64,000 nt of DNA, taken from positions 806,611 through 870,610 of the forward strand of contig NC_035177.2 of assembly GCF_001659605.2 (NCBI RefSeq), written 5' to 3'. The translations under genes and the position numbers were made by a program. Below the pieces are notes generated by a model, which worked only from the letters and a program-made list of their open reading frames with translations, was not told the origin of the DNA and did no database searches. The stretch's first letter is position 1, and each line of letters opens with the position of its first letter. The stretch comes from Manihot esculenta (lineage: Eukaryota > Streptophyta > Magnoliopsida > Malpighiales > Euphorbiaceae). Of the stretch, positions 1 to 9,500 are shown piece by piece.

Positions 1-2
1 CA

Positions 3-3000
3 GGGGTTAAGACCCCAGGCAGAGGAGGACCAGGTTTCTCTTCTCAGAGCTCAGGTAAGAAGAGGTGGGATAACACCACCAGGAAGTCGAAGAAGAATAA
101 GTTTTGGAACAAGTTGAAATCCGGTCTGGGATTTGGCGGTGGCTCGAGCTCAGGCTCAGATGGTACAGAATGCCAGAGATGTGGAAGACCGCACAGGGGA
201 GTGTGTCGAGCTGGGACTAATTCATGTTTCAGATGTGGACAGGAGGGACACATGGCTCGGGATTGTCCTAGAGCGCCTTTTATGGGCCAGCCCCAGCAGA
301 CAGCTTCTAGTAGTGTGGCACAGCCAGCAGTCCCAGCCACAACTCAGGGCAGTGGCAGAGGTAGAGGGAGAGGGGCAGCCTCTTCTTCTGGCTCCCGAGG
401 TGAAGGTCCATCAGCTCCAGCCAGGATCTTCACCATGACTCAGCAAGAGGCTAACACATCCAACACCGTGGTGTCAGGTAATCTCGTCATTGGGTGTTCT
501 GATGTGTATGCATTAATGGACCCGGGTGCATCTCATTCATTTATTGCTCCGAGAGCCGTTGAGAGGTTGGGTCTGATAGTCTCTGGGTTAGAGTGTCCCC
601 TATGGGTCAGTGGACCCAAGTGTGACCCGTCAGTGGCAGTGTCAGTCTGCCAGTACAGTCCAGTTTTTATTGAGGGAAGATGCCTCTCCGCCGACCTTGT
701 GGTTCTAGATTTGACAGACTTTGACGTCATTCTAGGGATGGATTGGCTATCTACCCATGGTGCTACCTTGGACTGCAGGGACAAGGTAGTCAGGTTCAGA
801 GATCAGAACGGGTCAGAGGTCGTCTTCAGAGGAGACAAGAGGGGCACACCTAGAGGTTTGATATCAGCTCTTCAGGCTCGTAGGTTGCTTAGGAAGGGAT
901 GTCAGGGGTACTTAGCTCATGTGAGAGAGCTAGACAGTCAGGTCAGGGAGCTGGCCTCGGTGCCAGTTGTTAGAGAGTTTCAGGATGTTTTTCCGGATGA
1001 GCTTCCAGGTTTACCACCTGCTAGGGAGATAGAGTTCGAGATAGAGTTAGTGCCTGGAACTAGACCGATCTCTATCCCTCCCTACAGGATGGCCCCAGCA
1101 GAGTTAAAGGAGTTGAAAGAGCAGTTGCAAGAACTGGTAGAAAAGGGTTTCATCCGACAGAGTACCTCACCTTGGGGTGCTCCGGTCTTGTTTGTGAGGA
1201 AGAAGGATGGATCCCTTAGACTTTGTATCGACTACAGGCAGTTGAACAAAGTCACTACCAAGAATAGGTACCCTTTGCCAAGGATCGATGATCTATTTGA
1301 CCAGCTAACAGGAGCGGGTTGTTTCTCCAAAATAGATCTGAGATCGGGGTACCATCAGCTAAGGATAAGGGATGAAGACGTGCCAAAGACAGCTTTCAGG
1401 ACCAGATATGGACATTTTGAGTTCCTTGTAATGCCGTTCGGGTTAACAAACGCCCCTGCAGCATTCATGGATCTCATGAACAGAGTATTTAGCCAATACC
1501 TGGATCACTTCGTTATTGTCTTCATAGATGATATCTTGGTGTATTCCAGGAATGCAGAGGAGCATGCCCATCATCTGCGGTTGGTCTTGCAGACTTTGAG
1601 GGAACATGGCTTGTATGCCAAGTTCTCAAAATGTGAGTTCTGGCTGAGGAGCATTTCGTTCTTGGGGCATGTAGTGTCAGAGAATGGGATTGAGGTGGAC
1701 CCCAAGAAGACAGAAACTGTGGCTAACTGGCCTAGACCCACTTCAGTGACAGAGATTAGAAGTTTCTTGGGTTTGGCAGGTTACTACAGGAGGTTCGTTC
1801 AGGACTTCTCGAAAATAGCAGCTCCTCTGACCAGGTTAACCAGGAAGAATCAGAAGTTTCTGTGGACCGACCAGTGCGAAGAGAGTTTCGAAGAGCTTAA
1901 GAAGAGGTTGACTTCAGCACCAGTTTTAGCTCTGCCATCTAGTGATGAGGACTTTACCGTCTTTTGTGATGCGTCCCGTGTGGGACTGGGTTGTGTACTG
2001 ATGCAGAAGGAGAGGGTGATCGCTTATGCTTCTCGGCAGCTGAAGAAGCATGAGTTGAATTACCCCACACATGACCTAGAGATGGCAGCAGTAATCTTTG
2101 CACTCAAGATGTGGAGGCACTACCTCTATGGGGTAAAATGTGAGATCTTCACAGATCATAAAAGCCTGCAGTACATCCTGAGTCAAAGAGATTTGAATTT
2201 GAGACAGAGGAGATGGGTGGAGCTGCTGAGTGACTATGATTGCAAGATTCAGTACCATCCGGGTAAGGCGAATGTTGTGGCAGACGCCTTAAGCCGGAAA
2301 TCACTCTGTAGTTTATCCCACATATCGGCAGAGAGGAGGCCAGTGGTGAAGGAGTTCTACAAGCTTATTGAGGAAGGTCTACAAATGGAGTTGTCTGGTA
2401 CAGGTGCCTTGGTGGCCCAGATGAGAGTAGCACCCGTGTTTCTGGAGCAGGTGGCTCAGAAACAGCATGAGGACCCGGAGTTAGTGAAGATTGCCAGGAC
2501 TATTCAGTCAGGCAATGATAGTGAGTTCAGATTCGACAGCAAGGGGATCCTCCGCTATGGGAGCAGACTATGTGTACCAGATGACATTGGGCTAAAAGGA
2601 GACATTATGAGAGAGGCTCATAATGCAAGATACAGCATTCACCCTGGAGCCACCAAGATGTATCAAGATCTAAAGAAGGTTTATTGGTGGCCAGCTATGA
2701 AGAAAGAAGTGGCACAGTTCGTGTCAGCCTGCGAAGTGTGTCAGAGGGTGAAGCTGGAACATCAGAAGCCGGCTGGAATGCTTAACCCGCTACCTATTCC
2801 AGAGTGGAAATGGGAAAATATAGCTATGGACTTCGTAGTGGGGTTACCGGCGGCGTCCAACAGAGTGGACTCCATATGGGTGATTGTGGACAGACTCACC
2901 AAATCTGCTCACTTCATTCCTGTCAGGAGTGGCTACTCTGTAGACAAGTTGGCGCAGGTATATGTGGATGAGATCGTCAGGCTGCATGGGGTTCCTGTTT

Positions 3001-3863
3001 CGATAGTGTCAGATAGAGGGCCCCAGTTCACCTCCAGATTTTGGCGGAGTCTGCAGAATGCCATGGGTACTAGGTTGGATTTCAGTACTGCCTTCCACCC
3101 CCAGACTGATGGACAGTCAGAAAGGACCATCCAGACTATCGAGGATATGCTCAGAATGTGTGTGCTGGACTTTGGCGGTTCTTGGAGGCAGCATCTGCCT
3201 TTGGTAGAGTTTGCCTACAATAACAGCCATCATGCTAGCATCGGGATGGCTCCATATGAAGCTTTGTACGGAAGGAAGTGCAGATCACCTGTTTGCTGGG
3301 AGGAAATTGGAGAAAAGGCCTTGGCAGGGCCTGAACTAGTAGAGATCACCAGCAGGGTGGTACCCATAATCAGAGAGAGAATCAAGACTGCTGCAAGCAG
3401 ACAGAAGAGCTATGCAGACATCCGCAGGAGACAGTTAGAGTTTCAGGAGGGGGATCTGGTATTGCTCAAGGTGTCTCCAATGAAAGGAGTGGTTCGCTTT
3501 GGGAAGAAAGGTAAACTAGCCCCACAATACATCGGACCCTTTGAAATCTTGCAAAAGATTGGGAATGTGTCGTACAAGCTGGATTTACCTGCTTCAATGG
3601 AAAGAATCCATCTGGTTTTCCATGTTTCAATGTTGAGGAAGTTTGTGTTAGATCCGAGCAAGGTTCTTAGTGAGCCTGATGTGGAGGTCCAAGAGGATCT
3701 CACCTATGTTGAACAGCCAGTACGGATCATAGACACCCAGATCAGAAAGTTAAGGAACAAGGAAATCCCGATGGTGAAAGTCCTGTGGAACCACCACAAT
3801 TTGGAAGAATGCACTTGGGAGACACGGGAGTCTATGCTCCAGCAGTACCCTCATCTCTTTTAA
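3..3863 (+). CDS. Chromovirus Gag-Pol polyprotein, copy A (5' end outside window)
   Basis: This is the 3' two thirds of a Ty3/gypsy polyprotein; the frame is open from base 3 to the TAA at 3861-3863. Order seen: end of Gag with a CCHC zinc knuckle (about 225-266), aspartic protease with DPGAS (D at about 519), reverse transcriptase with FIDD (about 1527), RNase H (FCDAS, about 1960; TDHKS, about 2150), integrase zinc-binding part (about 2610-2750), catalytic core with VDR, SDRGPQF and TDGQSE, and a C-terminal chromodomain-like segment (about 3700-3860) ending QQYPHLF. The chromodomain places it in the chromoviruses, probably Tekay/Del. There is no internal stop or frameshift. The first in-window start-like codon (TTG at 114) is not a real start, because Gag continues upstream. 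It would replicate the element through cytoplasmic particles and nuclear integration. Confidence 0.93.
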   Translation, partial: GVKTPGRGGPGFSSQSSGKKRWDNTTRKSKKNKFWNKLKSGLGFGGGSSSGSDGTECQRCGRPHRGVCRAGTNSCFRCGQEGHMARDCPRAPFMGQPQQTASSSVAQPAVPATTQGSGRGRGRGAASSSGSRGEGPSAPARIFTMTQQEANTSNTVVSGNLVIGCSDVYALMDPGASHSFIAPRAVERLGLIVSGLECPLWVSGPKCDPSVAVSVCQYSPVFIEGRCLSADLVVLDLTDFDVILGMDWLSTHGATLDCRDKVVRFRDQNGSEVVFRGDKRGTPRGLISALQARRLLRKGCQGYLAHVRELDSQVRELASVPVVREFQDVFPDELPGLPPAREIEFEIELVPGTRPISIPPYRMAPAELKELKEQLQELVEKGFIRQSTSPWGAPVLFVRKKDGSLRLCIDYRQLNKVTTKNRYPLPRIDDLFDQLTGAGCFSKIDLRSGYHQLRIRDEDVPKTAFRTRYGHFEFLVMPFGLTNAPAAFMDLMNRVFSQYLDHFVIVFIDDILVYSRNAEEHAHHLRLVLQTLREHGLYAKFSKCEFWLRSISFLGHVVSENGIEVDPKKTETVANWPRPTSVTEIRSFLGLAGYYRRFVQDFSKIAAPLTRLTRKNQKFLWTDQCEESFEELKKRLTSAPVLALPSSDEDFTVFCDASRVGLGCVLMQKERVIAYASRQLKKHELNYPTHDLEMAAVIFALKMWRHYLYGVKCEIFTDHKSLQYILSQRDLNLRQRRWVELLSDYDCKIQYHPGKANVVADALSRKSLCSLSHISAERRPVVKEFYKLIEEGLQMELSGTGALVAQMRVAPVFLEQVAQKQHEDPELVKIARTIQSGNDSEFRFDSKGILRYGSRLCVPDDIGLKGDIMREAHNARYSIHPGATKMYQDLKKVYWWPAMKKEVAQFVSACEVCQRVKLEHQKPAGMLNPLPIPEWKWENIAMDFVVGLPAASNRVDSIWVIVDRLTKSAHFIPVRSGYSVDKLAQVYVDEIVRLHGVPVSIVSDRGPQFTSRFWRSLQNAMGTRLDFSTAFHPQTDGQSERTIQTIEDMLRMCVLDFGGSWRQHLPLVEFAYNNSHHASIGMAPYEALYGRKCRSPVCWEEIGEKALAGPELVEITSRVVPIIRERIKTAASRQKSYADIRRRQLEFQEGDLVLLKVSPMKGVVRFGKKGKLAPQYIGPFEILQKIGNVSYKLDLPASMERIHLVFHVSMLRKFVLDPSKVLSEPDVEVQEDLTYVEQPVRIIDTQIRKLRNKEIPMVKVLWNHHNLEECTWETRESMLQQYPHLF

Positions 3864-3960
3864 GGTTAGATCCCTATGTGTTTATGTGCTATATATGTAT
3901 GTTATGCTTTATGCCATGCTATGTGTGCTAGTTGAGGTATATTCGGGGACGAATGTTCTT

Positions 3961-3973
3961 AAGGGGGGGAGAA
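3961..3973 (+). other. Polypurine tract of copy A
   Basis: This purine run (AAGGGGGGGAGAA) lies directly before the LTR start TGTAATACCC. It is the expected primer for plus-strand DNA synthesis. The same run precedes the LTRs at 11638 and 19836, and its complement borders the minus-strand LTRs ending at 36976 and 51161. Confidence 0.85.
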
Positions 3974-4151
3974 TGTAATACCCGGCTAGACTCCGGTATC
4001 GGAATTCCTACCATCCGGTGGAATCTCGGATGTCGGAAGCCTCTAGTAGGGTAGAAACATGTTTTCATAAAATGTTTTAAGGTATTTCATGGTTTTAAGT
4101 ATGAAAACTAAATGAGTTTTTGCATGAGAAGTCTTTGGAGGAAAATCCAGG

Positions 4152-4276
4152 TTCGGCCGCCGAAAGTCAAGTTCGGCCGCCGAACATGCATGCGTTTTGG
4201 AGGCACGTTAGGCCCCCGAAAGCATGAGTGAGGGAAGACCAGGTTCGGCCGCCGAAAGTCAAGTTCGGCCGCCGAA
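4152..4276 (+). repeat. Upstream cluster of 13-bp palindromes (4 copies)
   Basis: Perfect copies of TTCGGCCGCCGAA start at 4152, 4172, 4244 and 4264, in two pairs spaced 20 bp apart; a variant with CCC in the centre lies near 4293. Each is a 6-bp inverted repeat around one base and contains GCCGCC, the core of the plant ERF-binding GCC box. They lie 55-180 bp upstream of the TATA box, which fits an enhancer. ERF binding is inference. Confidence 0.8.
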
Positions 4277-4330
4277 CATGGCATTCATGTGGAAGCACTT
4301 TCGGCCCCCGAACGTGACCTGGCCAGCCAC

Positions 4331-4337
4331 TATAAAA
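4331..4337 (+). promoter_or_regulatory. LTR TATA box
   Basis: TATAAAA within CACTATAAAAGGG, just after the palindrome cluster. It should place the RNA start around 4360. The same box occurs near 11995 in the other B LTR and at 20173 (TATAAAGG) in the 3' LTR of C; minus-strand versions are visible in the G and H LTRs, for example 60595-60604. Confidence 0.7.
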
Positions 4338-4570
4338 GGGTCACTTAGCCGAAATGGGCGAGCTTTCTCCCATTTTCGGCCATAGCTAGCTTCCGACCTC
4401 CCTCTCCCCAGATCTAGTGTTTTTCCTTCAAATCCCCACCATTTTTCTTGAGTTTTAAGCTTGCATTGAAGATTTTGAACTTTTGAAACAAGTTTTGGAG
4501 CTCTAGGAACTCAGGAGCTCATTTTCGTGGATCTCCAAGTTTGGGTCGTCTTCCTCTTGATCTTCAAGAG

Positions 4571-5224
4571 GTAAGGGCCGATCTTAAGCTCCTTATATGT
4601 TTTAAAGAAGTTTTATGAAGTTTTATGGGGTAGAAATGCATGTTTAAGTTAGTTGAGCTATGTTAGGTTTTATGGGATTTTTGAGCAATGTGGCATGTTT
4701 GAGTATGTTTGAAGTGTTGTAGTTGGGGTATATGCTTGTTTGAGGCCCCTAGGAGCTTGTATGCATGTTTTGGTTGAGTGGTATGCATGATTTGAGCTTG
4801 GGAGGCGAAATGTGCTTAGGGGAGCTGAGTTTCTGCCATTCGGGAGGAAACTCAGGTTCGGCCGCCGAAGGGAGTTTCGGCCGCCGAACCCCCTTGTGGA
4901 GGCAGGCCTTTCGGCTGCCGAAGTTGCCCCCGAAAGGAGACTTTCGTCTCTGTCTGGGACTTTCGGCCGCCGAAGGTGCCGCCGAACATGCATGAGTTTC
5001 GTCTCTGTCTGGGAGTTTCGGCCGCCGAAGGTGCCGCCGAACCTGCCTGACTTTCGGCTCTGGAGAGACTTTCGGCCGCCGAACCTGCCGCCGAAAGTGC
5101 CCTGTTCAGCCATTTCTTGCATGTTTTTATGTGATTGTTTCATGATGTTTTAGGGGGTTTTTGGGGAGTATATTAGAGTTATGTTTATGTATGTTTGGTC
5201 CCTCATCGGAGTCCACCTGTGTAG
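4571..5224 (+). other. Putative leader intron 1 inside the LTR
   Basis: The donor is AAGAG/GTAAGGG at 4570/4571 and the acceptor CTGTGTAG/GTTCGG at 5224/5225. Donor and acceptor are kept in the diverged LTRs of C, F, G, H and the solo LTR. The interval holds the second palindrome cluster. Splicing is predicted, not shown. Confidence 0.5.
4857..5083 (+). repeat. Downstream cluster of 13-bp palindromes (6 copies)
   Basis: Six copies of TTCGGCNGCCGAA lie between 4857 and 5083, one with T in the centre, mixed with half sites such as GTGCCGCCGAA and TTCGGCTCT. All lie downstream of the TATA box and inside the putative first leader intron. In either strand they translate into repetitive peptides, which explains many spurious short ORFs here. 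Confidence 0.8.
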
Positions 5225-5294
5225 GTTCGGACCCGAGGAACCGAGGACCCCAGCAGTGAGCCAGCTGCTACAGAGTTGTCAGAGCTAGCCAGAG
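5225..5294 (+). other. Putative 70-bp LTR mini-exon
   Basis: The segment is bounded by GTGTAG on the left and GAG/GTGAGT on the right, both near-consensus plant splice sites. Equivalent segments occur at 12898-12967, 21088-21156 (69 bp), and on the minus strand at 23849-23932 (84 bp), 35715-35793 (79 bp), 49855-49925 (71 bp) and 54476-54554 (79 bp). The core changes between subfamilies while the splice signals stay. It has no clear coding capacity and is probably an untranslated leader exon. Confidence 0.5.
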
Positions 5295-5506
5295 GTGAGT
5301 GGAATAAACCTTAAGTTTTAAATTAAATGAAATATGAATTTTGAGCATGATCCATGCATCATGAATGCCATGAATTATAGTAGGTTGTTTGCATTAGTAT
5401 TCACGAATATGTTGCATTGCATTTATGATGTTGATGTGGATTGGTTATTGAATGATCCTTTAGTCCTCATATGGTATGATGATGCTACGGCATGATATGG
5501 TATGGA

Positions 5507-5650
5507 AGTCCAGGTTGTACCCATTCTACGTCCCTGGCACGATGTAAGAGAAAGTCCAGGTTGTACCCATTCTACGTCCCTGGCACAGTTGGACTGTATG
5601 ATATGTTATGTTTAGGGAAAGACCGGTTGTACCCATTCTACGTCCCGGCA
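5507..5650 (+). repeat. Three-copy tandem repeat in putative leader intron 2
   Basis: A unit containing TACCCATTCTACGTCCC and GGCAC occurs three times (about 5507-5541, 5552-5587 and 5620-5653), with spacers of 10-35 bases. The same triplet is in every closely related LTR here. More distant LTRs carry other or altered triplicated units at the same place (35400-35550, 54120-54275). Confidence 0.8.
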
Positions 5651-6287
5651 CAGTTGGACTATGTAGAGGACTATTGGTGACAATACCATCCGAGATGTGA
5701 TTAGTTGTGATGTGTTGCATTACATAATGGCATGAAATTTTAATATATGATTTCACTATTCTGCTCACTGGGCTTTGTAGCTCACCCCTCTCCCCTAACC
5801 CCAGATGTGCAGGTACAGGGTAGACCAGGAGGTTAGCCAGAGTTTTGAAGTATATCTATGTAATAGCTAGATTGTGGACATGACAATTGTATTGCGATGT
5901 AATGTAATGAGATATATATTTTGAGGTTATAGATGTGCTTGACCCTATGAGTATTGTAATCCCTTTGATACATGATCTATAGAAATGTTTTATAATGTTT
6001 ATGTTTAAACCAACTCATCTCATGTTGTATCGCCCGTTGGGGCATTGATGAGATCCCGCAGAGGGATCATGATTATGATCATGTCTATGTACATGTATGT
6101 TCAGGTTGAGTTGGTGTATGAGAAATGAATGAAAGAAAAGTTTTAAATTTTTATGTATGATTGTTGATCATGTATGGGATTGAACAGGTTTACAGGTTCT
6201 ATGTCAGGCTTGCTACGGGTCCCGGCGGCCTTAAGTCGACCCGGACCCTAGCGCCGGTAGCGGTCCGATTTTCGGGTCGTTACAGAA

Positions 6288-6300
6288 TGGTATCAGAGCC
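6288..6300 (+). other. Primer-binding site, initiator Met tRNA (copy B)
   Basis: TGGTATCAGAGCC begins three bases after the LTR ends at 6284. It matches the complement of the 3' end of plant initiator Met tRNA, the usual primer of chromoviruses. Confidence 0.92.
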
Positions 6301-6540
6301 CTAGGTTCATAGGATCGGACCTAGAGTGTCGGGCTCATAGATGTTATAGAAGGTCAAGCACAATAGGAAGATCATGTCCACTAGGATAGGATGTGGAGTC
6401 CTGTCTTGTATGATGATGTGAAATGCCATGATTTATACATGTGCATTGATGCTATGATATGATGATGTATGTGATGAGGGTTCATGTGTGCCCACATGAA
6501 CCATATGATGCTAATGTTTGTATGATGTGTACTGTTTTTC

Positions 6541-6551
6541 AGAAAACAGGA
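6541..6551 (+). promoter_or_regulatory. Conserved 3' splice-like site before the gag start
   Basis: ACTGTTTTTCAG ends at 6542, eight bases before ATG 6551. The same acceptor-like string precedes the gag start in C (before 17049), G (minus, before 48591) and H (minus, before 58443); F has TGTTTCTCAG before 27008. Joined to an LTR donor it would give an mRNA without the primer site and with ATG 6551 as the first codon of the frame. Confidence 0.5.
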
Positions 6552-9500
6552 TGAGAGGAACTCGTCGATCTGCACGATTGACTGGAGTGCCACCTGAGGA
6601 TGAGGGCACGAGCGCCCGTCCTCCTACATTGCCTAGGGCAATGTCTTGTAGAGCCAACAGAGAAAGAGTGTCAAGGGACCCTAGAAGGTCTTTTGATGCT
6701 AGCAGAAGGGGGACTGATAGAGGAGGAAGTTCTTCAGATGTGAGGGAGGTTATGGAAGAGGATCAGAGGAGGGATGGGAACCTGGATGTGAGCATGGAGG
6801 AAGAAGGGACAGGGGAGTCTCAGGGAGGCGTTCAGGCCTCGGGGTATGGTTTTCCACCCCATTATCCACCCTTCCCACAGGGTTCAGGGTATCCGATGGG
6901 AGGTACATCGGATTACTCCAGCTTTAACCCCTACCCTACCTACATGCCTTATCCACCTTTCTATCCACCTTACACACAGTACCCAGCTTATCCACCCTCA
7001 CCCTTCTATCCAAACCCGGCAAACCCCACCTCGGGGAATGCTGCACCTCCACCTCCACCACCTACAGAACCAGCAGCCCCAGTTACTCAACCTCCTAGAC
7101 CTAGCTCAGCTGATGGGAGCAAGGTAAAGATGACAGATTACCTCAAGCTAGATGCTCCCAAATACAAGTCAGGGGATGACCCCTTTGAGTATCTGAGAGT
7201 GGTGAAGACAATAACTGATGAGCTAGGGGCAAGTGACAGCAGGGCCATTCAGATGGCAGGGTTCACTTTAAAGTGCAAGAAGGCACGGGAATGGTTCAAG
7301 TGTTATGTGGACCCGAGACTAGACGGTATGACATGGGAAGAATTTGCGAATGAGTTCGCTGGATGGGCTTTTCCAGACAGTTCCAGAGAACTGAAGATGA
7401 TTGAGTTTGAGCAACTGAGGCAGTCAGAGCACATGGGTGTAGAGGAGTTCACGGATAAATTCTTGGAGCTATTGCCTTTTTCAGGGCAAGCTCTAGATAC
7501 AGATACGAAGAAAGCCAAGAGGTATGTTATGAAGCTGCATTCCAGGTACTCCTCGTTGATTCAGTCAGCTGAGAGAGAAAGTTTCCACACTGTGGTGGAT
7601 ATGGCTCGAAGAATGGAAGCAAGTGCTATAGTTGAGGGGTCAGTGAAGCAGTCAGTGACCCAGTCTTCAGGGGTTAAGACCCCAGGCAGAGGAGGACCAG
7701 GTTTCTCTTCTCAGAGCTCAGGTAAGAAGAGGTGGGATAACACCACCAGGAAGCCGAAGAAGAATAAGTTTTGGAACAAGTTGAAATCCGGTCTGGGATT
7801 TGGCGGTGGCTCGAGCTCAGGCTCAGATGGTACAGAATGCCAGAGATGTGGAAGACCGCACAGGGGAGTGTGTCGAGCTGGGACTAATACATGTTTCAGA
7901 TGTGGACAGGAGGGACACATAGCTCGGGATTGTCCTAGAGCGCCTTTTATGGGCCAGCCCCAGCAGACAGCTTCTGGTAGTGTGGCACAGCCAGCAGTTC
8001 CAGCCACAACTCAGGGCAGTGGCAGAGGTAGAGGGAGAGGGGCAGCCTCTTCTTCTGGTTCCCGAGGTGAAGGTCCATCAGCTCCAGCCAGGATCTTCAC
8101 CATGACTCAGCAGGAGGCTAACACATCCAACACCGTGGTGTCAGGTAATCTCGTCATTGGGTGTTCTGATGTGTATGCATTAATGGACCCGGGTGCATCT
8201 CATTCATTTATTGCTCCGAGAGCCGTTGAGAGGTTGGGTCTGATAGTCTCTGGGTTAGAGTGTCCCCTATGGGTCAGTGGACCCAAGTGTGACCCGTCAG
8301 TGGCAGTGTCAGTCTGCCAGTACAGTCCAGTTTTTGTTGAGGGAAGATGCCTCTCCGCCGACCTTGTGGTTCTAGATTTGACAGACTTTGACGTCATTCT
8401 AGGGATGGATTGGCTATCTACCCATGGTGCTACCTTGGACTGCAGGGACAAGGTAGTCAGGTTCAGAGATCAGAACGGGTCAGAGGTCGTCTTCAGAGGA
8501 GACAAGAGGGGCACACCTAGAGGTCTGATATCAGCTCTTCAGGCTCGTAGGTTGCTTAGGAAGGGATGTCAGGGGTACTTAGCTCATGTGAGAGAGCTAG
8601 ACAGTCAGGTCAGGGAGCCGGCCTCGGTGCCAGTTGTCAGAGAGTTTCAGGATGTCTTTCCGGATGAGCTTCCAGGTTTACCACCTGCTAGGGAGATAGA
8701 GTTCGAGATAGAGTTGGTGCCTGGAACTAGACCGATCTCTATCCCTCCCTACAGGATGGCCCCAGCCGAGTTAAAGGAGTTGAAAGAGCAGTTGCAAGAG
8801 CTGGTAGAAAAGGGTTTCATCCGACAGAGTACCTCACCTTGGGGTGCTCCGGTCTTGTTTGTGAGAAAGAAGGATGGATCCCTTAGACTTTGTATCGACT
8901 ACAGGCAGTTGAACAAAGTCACTACCAAGAATAGGTACCCTTGCCAAGGATCGATGATCTATTCGACCAGCTAGCAGGAGCGGGTTGTTTCTCCAAAATA
9001 GATCTGAGATCGGGGTACCATCAGCTAAGGATAAGGGATGAAGATGTGCCGAAGACAGCTTTCAGGACCAGATATGGGCATTTTGAGTTCCTTGTAATGC
9101 CGTTCGGGTTAACCAACGCCCCTGCAGCATTCATGGATCTCATGAACAGAGTGTTTAGCCAGTACCTGGATCACTTCGTTATTGTCTTCATAGATGATAT
9201 CTTGGTGTATTCCAGGAATGCAGAGGAGCATGCCCATCATCTGCGGTTGGTCTTGCAGACTTTGAGGGAACATGGCTTGTATGCCAAGTTCTCTAAATGT
9301 GAGTTCTGGCTGAGGAGCATTTCGTTCTTGGGGCATGTAGTGTCAGAGAATGGGATTGAGGTGGACCCCAAGAAGACAGAAACTGTGGCTAACTGGCCTA
9401 GACCCACTTCAGTGACAGAGATTAGAAGTTTCTTGGGTTTGGCAGGTTACTACAGGAGGTTCGTTCAGGACTTCTCAAAGATAGCAGCTCCTCTGACCAG

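Larger units (their letters stand above)
3974..6284 (+). repeat. LTR shared by copies A and B
   Basis: This 2311-bp LTR begins TGTAATACCC and ends GGGTCGTTACA with inverted TGTAA/TTACA tips. It contains a TATA box at 4331, ten copies of the palindrome TTCGGCNGCCGAA in two clusters, consensus-like splice sites (donor 4571, mini-exon 5225-5294, acceptor 5812) and a three-copy tandem repeat at 5507-5650. Against the LTR at 11638 I see about eleven differences, all in the first 900 bases. Confidence 0.95.

Noticed and set aside
4152..5083. Possible CRISPR-like array of short palindromic repeats
   Set aside because: Spacing is irregular, the motif is only 13 bp, the context is a plant LTR and no cas-like gene is present.
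4670..5153. ORFs with repeated FGGR, RPPK or SAAE peptides on both strands, here and in every chromoviral LTR
   Set aside because: They are translations of the TTCGGCNGCCGAA palindrome clusters in non-coding LTR DNA; they change frame and length between copies.
6288..6300. tRNA genes at primer-binding sites
   Set aside because: Only 12-18 bases complementary to tRNA 3' ends are present; no cloverleaf.
6518..6550. Upstream in-frame ATG at 6518 as the gag start of B
   Set aside because: It lies before the conserved acceptor-like site and its leading residues are not conserved in the more distant copy F.
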